A stretch of DNA of 17,283 nucleotides. Origin: a bacterium (GTDB taxonomy: Bacteria > Armatimonadota > Zipacnadia > Zipacnadales > Zipacnadaceae). Positions 1-5,214 of the stretch are shown piece after piece. Every line of letters starts with the position of its first letter. Position 1 is the first letter of the stretch. The stretch is from contig JAUVXR010000042.1 in assembly GCA_030603495.1 (NCBI GenBank), positions 1 through 17,283 of the forward strand. Direction: 5' to 3'. The notes beneath the pieces are model-generated. The model had not been told where the DNA came from. It was given only the letters and a program-made list of their open reading frames with translations, and searched no databases. Position numbers and translations under genes: made by a program.

Positions 1-60
1 GGATAGAGCACTGGCCTGCGGAGCCAGGGGTCGGGGGTTCGAATCCCCCCGGGCGCGCCA
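1..60 (+). tRNA. tRNA-Arg(GCG), 5' part cut by window edge
   Basis: Partial tRNA: the window opens in the D-arm. The anticodon stem CTGGC/GCCAG encloses the loop CTGCGGA, giving anticodon GCG (reads CGC, Arg). The T-arm GGGGG-TTCGAAT-CCCCC is perfect, followed by acceptor strand CGGGCGC, discriminator G and an encoded CCA. G34 in a bacterial CGN-reading tRNA-Arg is uncommon, because most bacteria use ACG modified to inosine. A repeat array begins directly after the CCA. Confidence 0.93.
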
Positions 61-140
61 TTTGACAGCAGACAACAGCAGATAGGGGCAGGTAACGGCA
101 GATAGAGGCAGACAACAGTAGACAACGACAGAAATACGGC
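61..140 (+). repeat. Short tandem repeat array, 10-bp period
   Basis: Seven to eight consecutive 10-bp units of the form GAYAACRGCA start immediately after the CCA of tRNA-Arg(GCG), with the CAG core in register every 10 bases. The family is the same as the 12-bp arrays downstream, but each unit is two bases shorter and more degenerate. There is no coding signal. From 141 to 185 I see only unassigned leader sequence for the next tRNA. Confidence 0.8.
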
Positions 141-185
141 GAGGTTGCTTATTCTCGACTCTCGCATCTCGCCTCCAAGTCCGGT

Positions 186-263
186 GCCCCCGTAGCTCAG
201 CTTGGATAGAGCAGCAACCTCCTAAGTTGCGGGTCGCCCGTTCGAATCGGGCCGGGGGCGCCA
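186..263 (+). tRNA. tRNA-Arg(CCT)
   Basis: Complete 78-nt tRNA. Acceptor stem GCCCCCG pairs with CGGGGGC, discriminator G, encoded CCA. The anticodon stem GCAAC/GTTGC encloses CTCCTAA, so the anticodon is CCT, reading AGG. The T-arm GCCCG-TTCGAAT-CGGGC is perfect. Confidence 0.97.
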
Positions 264-332
264 TTTGGACGACAGGTAAAACGGCAGGAGTAGCGGCAGG
301 CAACTCGACAGCAGACAACGGCAGATCGCAGG
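264..332 (+). repeat. 12-bp tandem repeat array behind tRNA-Arg(CCT)
   Basis: Begins directly after the tRNA CCA with TTTGGACGACAGG, then units such as ACGACAGGTAAA, ACGGCAGGAGTA and GCGGCAGGCAAC, decaying toward the next tRNA at 339. Same unit and same junction (GCCATTTGGACGACAGG) as the other arrays in the cluster. Confidence 0.85.
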
Positions 333-338
333 CCGCGC

Positions 339-432
339 GGAGAGGTGGCAGAGTCCGGTTGATCGCGCACGACTCGAAATCGTGTAATGGGTTCATCCCC
401 ATTCGTGGGTTCGAATCCCACCCTCTCCGCCA
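339..432 (+). tRNA. tRNA-Ser(CGA)
   Basis: 94-nt class II tRNA with a long variable arm. Acceptor GGAGAGG pairs with CCTCTCC, discriminator G, encoded CCA. The anticodon stem CACGA/TCGTG encloses CTCGAAA, giving anticodon CGA (codon TCG). The T-arm is GTGGG-TTCGAAT-CCCAC. Confidence 0.97.
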
Positions 433-560
433 TTGGACGACAGGTATAACGACAGGTGAAACGACAGGTACAACGGCAGGTACAACAACAGGCAACGACC
501 ACCGCACGGCAGAAACAACGACAACGATAACGGCATCCCAAGGCACTAAGACAGTAGTCG
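433..560 (+). repeat. 12-bp tandem repeat array behind tRNA-Ser(CGA)
   Basis: About five near-perfect 12-bp units (ACGACAGGTATA, ACGACAGGTGAA, ACGACAGGTACA, ACGGCAGGTACA and so on) begin immediately after the CCA, then degenerate into ACAACG-rich sequence up to the next tRNA. The first part is nearly identical to the array at 659, as part of a segmental duplication that includes the 3' end of the tRNA. Confidence 0.9.
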
Positions 561-568
561 GGCAACAT

Positions 569-658
569 GGAGAGGTGACCGAGTGGACGAAGGTGCACGC
601 CTGGAGAGCGTGTTGTCGCGCAAGCGGCACGTGGGTTCGAATCCCACCCTCTCCGCCA
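569..658 (+). tRNA. tRNA-Ser(GGA)
   Basis: 90-nt class II tRNA with the same acceptor and T-arm as the preceding tRNA-Ser. The anticodon stem CACGC/GCGTG encloses CTGGAGA, giving anticodon GGA (codons TCC/TCT). CCA is encoded. Confidence 0.97.
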
Positions 659-790
659 TTGGACGACAGGTATAACGACAGGTGAAACGACAGGTACAAC
701 GGCAGGTATAACGACAGGCAATGACCACGGCACGGCGGGGATAACGGCAGGCGCGGCGGCAGGTACAGCGACAGGCGGAACGAAAGCGGG
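659..790 (+). repeat. 12-bp tandem repeat array behind tRNA-Ser(GGA)
   Basis: Units ACGACAGGTATA, ACGACAGGTGAA, ACGACAGGTACA and ACGGCAGGTATA start right after the CCA. The array continues, more degenerate, up to the ribosome-binding region of the four-helix-bundle gene at 797, so the repeat forms that gene's whole 5' flank. Confidence 0.9.
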
Positions 791-796
791 CAAGGA

Positions 797-1159
797 ATGC
801 CAGCGTTTGAATCTCTGGTCGTATGGCAGAAGGCTCATGAGTTGGCCCTCGAGATATACGGGCTTGCCGAGCACCTGCCCCAGGAAGAGCGCTACGGACT
901 GGTCTCTCAACTAAGGCGCGCGGCAGTATCGGTAGCTGCCAATATTGTGGAGGGTCATGCTCGGGCCACACCGGCTGAATTCGGTCATTTTCTTAGTATA
1001 GCGATAGGCTCTCTGGCAGAGGTTCAATATCTTCTTCTGCTATGCCGTGATATAGGCTATCTATCTGGGGAGCAGGTCCAAAGGGGGGAAGTCTTAGCCG
1101 CGGGGTTAGTTCGAATGATGCACAAGTTCAAGGATACTATTGCTGACCAGGATGGTTGA
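797..1159 (+). CDS. Four helix bundle protein (S23 / 23S-IVS type)
   Basis: A 120-residue, almost entirely helical protein. The N-terminal motif FESLVVWQKAHELALEIY and the central QLRRAAVSVAANIVEGHAR are hallmarks of the four-helix-bundle family first seen encoded in intervening sequences of 23S rRNA genes and often found as free-standing genes. Length matches the family. The family assembles into small oligomers; its cellular function is not established. It starts at ATG 797, preceded by a weak AAGG immediately upstream. The upstream flank is the repeat array and the downstream flank another, inverted array, so the gene sits as an island inside the RNA/repeat cluster. No rRNA is visible here. 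Association with stable RNA genes is suggestive, but any role with these tRNAs is speculation. Confidence 0.9.
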   Translation: MPAFESLVVWQKAHELALEIYGLAEHLPQEERYGLVSQLRRAAVSVAANIVEGHARATPAEFGHFLSIAIGSLAEVQYLLLLCRDIGYLSGEQVQRGEVLAAGLVRMMHKFKDTIADQDG

Positions 1160-1186
1160 GGACGAGTCGCCGCCGCCTAGTCCCAA

Positions 1187-1307
1187 CCTGTCGTTAAGCT
1201 TGTTGTTGAACCTGCCGTTCAACGTGCCGTTAAGCGTGTCGTTCCAACCTGTTGTTGAACTTGCCGTTAAACCTGCTGTTAAGCCTGTCGTTGAACCTGT
1301 CGTCCAA
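1187..1307 (-). repeat. Inverted 12-bp repeat array upstream of SRP RNA
   Basis: Ten consecutive units (nine of 12 bp, one of 13 bp at 1235-1247) of consensus CCTGYCGTTNAA on the plus strand, the reverse complement of the array unit found behind the tRNAs. The array ends at the first bases of the SRP RNA. Read on the minus strand it starts GGCCATTGGACGACAGG, the same junction seen behind the tRNA CCA ends. Together with 1579-1650 it makes inverted arrays flanking the SRP RNA. Confidence 0.92.
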
Positions 1308-1308
1308 T

Positions 1309-1578
1309 GGCCGTGCTAGGCGGGGGACTGGCGGCACCCTGAACCGGCAATCCGCCATAGCCGGGCTGAATTCCCTGCTCGAGGTGTACGGTTGTGGGGT
1401 CTGACCTCAGTAAGCGGTGATGAAGGCCGGGTCCCGCGCAAGCAGACGTTGCTGAACCCCGTCAGATCCGGAAGGAAGCAGCGGTAGGCAATCAGTCTGC
1501 TGTGCCGCGGTCAACCTGGCTGGAGCAGGCTGCCGGGGTAACGCCCGGAACCGTCCATCGACAGCGGGGTGCACGGCC
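1309..1578 (+). ncRNA. ffs: Signal recognition particle RNA, large bacterial type (scRNA)
   Basis: About 270 nt, closed by perfectly complementary ends GGCCGTGC (1309-1316) and GCACGGCC (1571-1578). The core ATCCGGAAGGAAGCAGC (1466-1482), containing the GGAA tetraloop bound by Ffh, is diagnostic of helix 8. The 5' part (GCCGTGCTAGGCGGGG, then CAATCCGC, then CTCGAGGT) matches the Alu domain known from B. subtilis scRNA, so this is the long form rather than the 4.5S form. The RNA scaffolds Ffh for co-translational membrane targeting. A position just upstream of dnaX-ybaB-recR is the conserved arrangement in several phyla. No clear promoter is visible directly upstream, where the inverted repeat array lies. 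The family's RNase III-type maturation would fit the extended terminal stem described in the findings. Confidence 0.96.
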
Positions 1579-1650
1579 ATTTGACGGCAGGTACAACGGC
1601 AGGCGCAGGGGCAGGTACGACGGCAGGAGTAACGACAGGACAACGGCAGA
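1579..1650 (+). repeat. 12-bp tandem repeat array downstream of SRP RNA
   Basis: The GRCAGG core occurs at 1586, 1598, 1610, 1622, 1634 and 1645: five intervals, four of exactly 12 bp and one of 11. The array begins directly at the 3' end of the SRP RNA with ATTTGACGGCAGG. Its first 25 bases are nearly the exact complement of the array on the other side of the SRP RNA. Confidence 0.92.
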
Positions 1651-1681
1651 CGGATAAAAAGGCGCATCGGAGGTGAACAAG

Positions 1682-1870
1682 ATGCCAGTTATTACCGTCG
1701 AAGGACCGGCCATTTCCACTGACTTGAAGCGGACTTTGGTGGAGAGGTTTACCAAGACCGCTCGCGAAGTCTATCAGATACAGGAAATTGTCGTGCTGAT
1801 CAAAGAGAACCCGCTGGAGAATATCGGGGTCAACGGCGAGCTGGTCGCCGAGCGGCAGCGAGGCGCCTAA
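1682..1870 (+). CDS. 4-oxalocrotonate tautomerase family protein (DmpI-like)
   Basis: A 62-residue mature-type tautomerase. I chose ATG 1682 rather than the GTG at 1673 because the family needs proline directly after the initiator Met as its catalytic base, and the protein then reads M-PVITVEGP. The Shine-Dalgarno GGAGGT (1669-1674) is seven bases upstream. The conserved ENIGVNGEL segment follows a KENP turn, as in DmpI-like members. The position usually holding the second catalytic Arg of classical 4-OT reads Val (EIVVLIKEN), so the substrate may differ from 2-hydroxymuconate. The family forms homohexamers and catalyses keto-enol or related tautomerisation. It lies between the SRP RNA and dnaX with no aromatic-degradation genes nearby, so its physiological substrate cannot be inferred. 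Confidence 0.88.
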   Translation: MPVITVEGPAISTDLKRTLVERFTKTAREVYQIQEIVVLIKENPLENIGVNGELVAERQRGA

Positions 1871-1874
1871 TCTC

Positions 1875-1947
1875 GTAGGAGCGACATTCCTGTCGCGACT
1901 GGAGGCCTGTCGGAACAACCAGGGGTGCGGAGATATGTCTTCCGCAC
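1875..1947 (+). repeat. Two small hairpins, the first REP-like
   Basis: GTAGGAGCGACATTCCTGTC at 1876-1895 contains the inverted pair GCGACA/TGTCGC around TTCC. It resembles dispersed GTAGGAGCG-type palindromic units seen in many bacterial genomes. A second hairpin, GTGCGGA (1925-1931) with TCCGCAC (1941-1947) and a 9-nt loop, precedes the 1969 gene. Neither has a T-tract, so they are not convincing terminators. Confidence 0.45.
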
Positions 1948-1968
1948 TACGCGAGGATGTGAGGCTAG

Positions 1969-2595
1969 ATGGCGAACACGACTCCAGACATGCCCACCAC
2001 GAAAGACTTGGAGGATGCTCACGAGATATACCTGGAAAATGAGCCGAGGGACCTATTTTACCACGCTGCGAGTGAGCTGGTGCGCCTAAGTCGCACAAAT
2101 GCCACTGATATCAACCTGGCGGAGGCTCTTGCCGTCCTTCTTCTGACTTGGAATCAGAGTTTCTATCGGTTCCATCCTGATCTATATAGCGAGGAACACT
2201 TCAAAGACATCGAGGGGCTGCTTGAAGCACATGAAGCAACAATAGCAAAGTTTGGCAGAGGCTCGATCTTCACATTGCGAGACGAAGATAGGGAGACAGT
2301 CCAAACCATTTTCACGGCATTTAGGAAGATTTTGAGGCCGACAGGTGCTGCTAAGGCGCTTCACCTGTTGGCGCCCACGTTCTTCCCGATATGGGACTTT
2401 GCCATTAGACAGGCCTATGGTAAGCGTGGTGGTGTGCCGTATGCGGACCGTGGCGAGGCTCCCGGTTATTGGGCCTTCATGAAGGCAACAAGGCGACAGT
2501 ATGAGAATGTGGAACCTGAATGGCGCCTCGACGTCGGGATACTCAAGGCGCTGGATGACTACAACTACTGCAAGTACAAGCTGCATGTCATCTGA
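1969..2595 (+). CDS. Hypothetical protein, all-helical, accessory
   Basis: I do not recognise this 208-residue protein. It appears mostly alpha-helical, soluble, with no signal peptide or membrane segment. The most motif-like stretch is AKALHLLAPTFFPIWDFAIR (about residues 126-145), a pattern of Leu/Pro/Phe followed by Trp-Asp that occurs in uncharacterised proteins of mobile gene content. It starts at ATG 1969 with GTGAGG (1959-1964) four bases upstream. Base composition is visibly lower in GC (near 50%) than dnaX or ybaB, suggesting acquisition. Its TGA stop overlaps the ATG of the broken dnaX copy at 2595, so it was placed precisely at a dnaX start codon. Function unknown. Confidence 0.75.
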   Translation: MANTTPDMPTTKDLEDAHEIYLENEPRDLFYHAASELVRLSRTNATDINLAEALAVLLLTWNQSFYRFHPDLYSEEHFKDIEGLLEAHEATIAKFGRGSIFTLRDEDRETVQTIFTAFRKILRPTGAAKALHLLAPTFFPIWDFAIRQAYGKRGGVPYADRGEAPGYWAFMKATRRQYENVEPEWRLDVGILKALDDYNYCKYKLHVI

Positions 2596-2684
2596 TGACC
2601 TACCAACCTTTCGCGTTAAAATACAGCCCGCAGCGGTTTGAGGAGATTGTCGGGCAGCCCCGCTGTGTCCGGAAGAAATGGTGA
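2595..2684 (+). pseudogene. Truncated duplicate of the dnaX 5' end
   Basis: Translation from ATG 2595 gives MTYQPFALKYSPQRFEEIVG, matching the first 22 codons of the intact dnaX at 3250 (MAYQPFALKYRPQRFEEIVG) except for two residues. The nucleotide match from 2598 to about 2659 has only a handful of differences. Similarity stops abruptly after GGGCAGCC and the frame ends at TGA 2682-2684. The ATG lacks the dnaX ribosome-binding leader, because it overlaps the stop of the upstream gene. This is a non-functional remnant of a duplication or insertion at dnaX. Confidence 0.92.
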
Positions 2685-2732
2685 AGTAACCAGGAATTGT
2701 GAGATAGGTCTCTAATTGGGGGAGAAACGATT

Positions 2733-3227
2733 ATGGAGAATGACCTCGTGCAAAGGCTTAGCAATGACGATGAGTTTCTGCGCCTCCTGGTCCTGGAACA
2801 GTATAGGCAGGCTGCCGAAGAGTACAGAGCTGAGGACCGCCTCACGTGGCAGACGTTCGCGACAGTTATTGCCATCAATGGAGTATTGGTTGCCCTGTTG
2901 AATCTTGGGAGCGCCTCTGGGTTCTCCGTGCCACTCGTGCTGTCAGGCGTTGTAGGAGTGGTGTCTGTATTGGCAGGAATACGCATCATTGGAAGGAATA
3001 GGCTGTACCAGAAGCAGCGTTTGATAACTGCATCACAGATCGAGGATTTCGCCCCGTTTACCCTCTATCTCAGATCGCCAATTGAGGACTACATGCGCCA
3101 GAGTGGAGTCAAGATCGAATGGGATGAGCGCGGATCTGGCAGGAAAACCATACAGGTCATGCTCTTTGTAATCGGCCTCATGTGGATAACGGTGATGTCA
3201 ATCGCTTTTTACACCGTCCTTAGCTGA
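2733..3227 (+). CDS. Small membrane protein of unknown function
   Basis: 164 residues. A charged helical N-terminus (about 1-42) is followed by two closely spaced hydrophobic segments (roughly 43-60 and 65-84), a cytoplasmic-type charged middle, and a C-terminal membrane span (about 142-162). No signal peptide cleavage site or catalytic motif is seen. The layout of a helical lead plus a tight two-helix membrane hairpin is reminiscent of SLATT-like effector proteins, but I see no diagnostic motif, so this is only a structural analogy. ATG 2733 has a strong GGGGGAG (2718-2724) eight bases upstream. GC is lower than the flanking core genes. It lies between a broken and an intact dnaX 5' end and is probably acquired cargo. 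Confidence 0.75.
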   Translation: MENDLVQRLSNDDEFLRLLVLEQYRQAAEEYRAEDRLTWQTFATVIAINGVLVALLNLGSASGFSVPLVLSGVVGVVSVLAGIRIIGRNRLYQKQRLITASQIEDFAPFTLYLRSPIEDYMRQSGVKIEWDERGSGRKTIQVMLFVIGLMWITVMSIAFYTVLS

Positions 3228-3249
3228 GGTCCGTCTCGGACTGGAGGCC

Positions 3250-4854
3250 ATGGCTTACCAACCTTTCGCGTTAAAATACAGGCCGCAGAGGTTTGAGGAG
3301 ATCGTCGGGCAGCCGCACGTCAGCCAGACGCTGCAGAATGCGGTGGCCCAGGGGCGGATCGTCCACGGCTACCTCTTCGCCGGCCCGCGAGGGACGGGGA
3401 AGACCTCCACTGCGCGCGTGCTGGCCAAGGCGCTCAACTGCGAGAGCGGCCCGACGCCCCAGCCCTGCGGCGAGTGCAGCAACTGCGTGGCGATCCAGGA
3501 GGGACGCTCGCTGGACGTCATCGAGATTGACGCCGCCTCTAACCGCGGCATTGACGAGATCCGCGTGCTGCGCGAGCGTGTGGCCTACGCACCGGCGGAG
3601 TCGCGGTACAAGATATATATCCTCGACGAGGCCCATATGCTCACCCGCGATGCGGCCAACGCCTTCCTGAAGACGCTGGAAGAGCCACCACCGCAGACCT
3701 ACTTCATCCTGGCGACGACCGAGCCGCACCGGATCATCCCCACGATAATGTCGCGCTGCCAGCGGTTCGACTTCCGGGCGATACCGATTGGCCTGATCAG
3801 CGAGCGGCTGCGGGAGATTGCGGCGGATGAAGAGGTGCAGGTTGACGAGGCGGCGCTGACCGCGATTGCGATTGCCGCGGACGGCGCGATGCGCGACGCC
3901 GAGAGTATTCTTGACCAGGTGGTTGCTTATCGGGGGCAGGATGAGCCGGTTGATATCGGCGTGGTACGGACGGTGCTGGGCATCACCGAAGAGTCGCTGC
4001 TCGCCCGCACGGCTGACCTGATTACCCAGGGCGATGTGCCTGGGCTGTTTGGCGTTGTGGACGATCTGGTTAGCGGCGGGAAGGACCTGGTGCAGTTCGT
4101 CGCCGACCTGACTGAGTATTTCCGCAACTTGCTGCGGATGAGTATGCAGGCTCAGGTCGCAGCCTGGGCAAGTGTGGATGAGGCGGAGTTGGAACAACGC
4201 CGCGCGCAGGCCAATACGCTGGGCAGCAAGCGAATTCTCGAGGTCATCCACAGCCTGGCCGAGACCCGAGAGAAGCTCCGGTGGTCGAGCCAGCAGCCGC
4301 TGCTGGTGGAGGTGACGCTGGCGCAACTGGCGCCAGAGAGCAGTACGCCAGGCGTCGCGCCTGTCGAGGCGGGGGATAGGCGAGACGCCCGTCCTACTGA
4401 GCCTGTCCCGTCAGAGGAGCCGGTGCCGGAGCCGCCTCCCCCGGTGGTGGCGGCTGACGGGCCGTTGACCCTGGAAGTAGTGCAGGCCCACTGGGCGACG
4501 CTGCCGAACGAGTTGAAGAGATCGGGCAACATGCCGGTCGCGCCGATTGCTATGGCGGGCAGTCCCGTGGCGCTGAACGATGATACTGTCGTGCTGAGTT
4601 TTGGCGAGGACTACCAGTTTCATTACAACAAGACCCGAGCCGACTACCGGCAGGTCATCGAGGGAGCTCTGGAGAAGCTATTCGGTCAGCCGCTGCGGAT
4701 AGAGTGTCGTTTGGGCGGGGAGGAAGCGGCCGTTCCGGACGACGCGCCTCAGCCGACTCCGCCAACCGGGAAAGCGCCACCGGATGCGGCAGATGAGGCG
4801 GTAGCCCGGACGCTGCAATTATTCGAAGGAAGCACAGAGATAACCGAGGAATAA
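3250..4854 (+). CDS. dnaX: DNA polymerase III subunit gamma/tau
   Basis: 534-residue clamp-loader ATPase of the replisome. Visible motifs: the conserved N-terminus ALKYRPQRFEEIVGQ, Walker A GPRGTGKT (45-52), the four-Cys zinc module (C64, C73, C76, C79), Walker B LDEAH (125-129), sensor region ATTEPH (155-160) and the SRC motif (168-170) with the trans-acting arginine finger. After about residue 365 comes a Pro/Glu-rich linker and a tau-type C-terminal domain. It starts at ATG 3250; GGAGG (3243-3247) is only two bases upstream, a short spacing. No A-rich slippery site for a gamma frameshift was seen. It leads the dnaX-ybaB-recR operon, with ybaB beginning three bases after its stop. A second, truncated copy of its 5' end lies at 2595. 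Confidence 0.98.
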   Translation: MAYQPFALKYRPQRFEEIVGQPHVSQTLQNAVAQGRIVHGYLFAGPRGTGKTSTARVLAKALNCESGPTPQPCGECSNCVAIQEGRSLDVIEIDAASNRGIDEIRVLRERVAYAPAESRYKIYILDEAHMLTRDAANAFLKTLEEPPPQTYFILATTEPHRIIPTIMSRCQRFDFRAIPIGLISERLREIAADEEVQVDEAALTAIAIAADGAMRDAESILDQVVAYRGQDEPVDIGVVRTVLGITEESLLARTADLITQGDVPGLFGVVDDLVSGGKDLVQFVADLTEYFRNLLRMSMQAQVAAWASVDEAELEQRRAQANTLGSKRILEVIHSLAETREKLRWSSQQPLLVEVTLAQLAPESSTPGVAPVEAGDRRDARPTEPVPSEEPVPEPPPPVVAADGPLTLEVVQAHWATLPNELKRSGNMPVAPIAMAGSPVALNDDTVVLSFGEDYQFHYNKTRADYRQVIEGALEKLFGQPLRIECRLGGEEAAVPDDAPQPTPPTGKAPPDAADEAVARTLQLFEGSTEITEE

Positions 4855-4857
4855 GCT

Positions 4858-5187
4858 ATGAGAAATCCGATACAGGCAATGCTTGAGAGTCAAGTAACCA
4901 AGTTTCAAGAGAGTCTGGCTGGTGCTATGGAGGAGCTGCAGCAGTCGGAGATAACCGGCTCCGCCGGCGGGGGTGCGGTGAGGGCCCGTATGACTGGTGA
5001 CGGGAAGCTGCTGGATGTAGAGATCGCCGCGGAGGTCGTTGATCCGCAGGATGTTGAACTGCTCCAGGACCTGGTCTGCGCGGCGTTGCGCGATGCCCTG
5101 GCTAAGACTGCCGAGCTTAAGCGAGAGAAGATAATGTCCGCGACCCCCCTGGGCGCTATGGGTATTGATGTGCCCGATATCTTCTGA
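4858..5187 (+). CDS. ybaB: YbaB/EbfC family nucleoid-associated protein
   Basis: 109 residues, the normal family length. The N-terminal helix carries the MRNPIQAMLESQVTKFQESL pattern. The segment VRARMTGDGKLLDVEIAAEV is the characteristic beta-strand core (G-x-V-x-A/V-x-x-x-G-x-G-x-L-x-x-V/I-x-I). The C-terminal helix contains DLVCAALRDALAKTAELKRE. The family forms dimers that bind DNA and is almost always encoded between dnaX and recR, as here, with three bases separating it from dnaX. A role in chromosome organisation or in RecFOR-linked recombination is known for homologues and inferred here. Confidence 0.95.
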   Translation: MRNPIQAMLESQVTKFQESLAGAMEELQQSEITGSAGGGAVRARMTGDGKLLDVEIAAEVVDPQDVELLQDLVCAALRDALAKTAELKREKIMSATPLGAMGIDVPDIF

Positions 5188-5214
5188 CGGTTATTCCAAG
5201 CCGAGTCAGCCGAA

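Noticed and set aside
197-971. Long open frames across the tRNA/repeat cluster (197-910 minus, 546-971 minus, 227-685 plus)
   Set aside because: They translate tRNA sequence into well-known spurious peptides (such as ERVGFEPT or GWDSNPR) and the 12-bp arrays into four-residue periodic strings. No ribosome-binding site or family similarity is seen.
1187-1650. CRISPR array
   Set aside because: Units are 10-12 bp in direct tandem with no unique spacers, and no cas genes are present.
1673-1681. GTG start for the tautomerase
   Set aside because: It would bury the catalytic proline inside the chain and overlaps the ribosome-binding site; ATG 1682 puts Pro directly after Met.
2733-3227. Firm assignment of the membrane protein as a SLATT immune effector
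   Set aside because: Only the general membrane topology is similar; no diagnostic motif and no adjacent nucleotide-cyclase gene is present.
3271-4326. 351-codon minus-strand open frame inside dnaX
   Set aside because: It is a shadow of the GC-rich dnaX frame; dnaX has full family motifs and the shadow has none.
3250-4854. Programmed frameshift producing a short gamma form of DnaX
   Set aside because: No A-rich slippery heptamer with a downstream stop in an alternative frame was found near the end of the ATPase domain.
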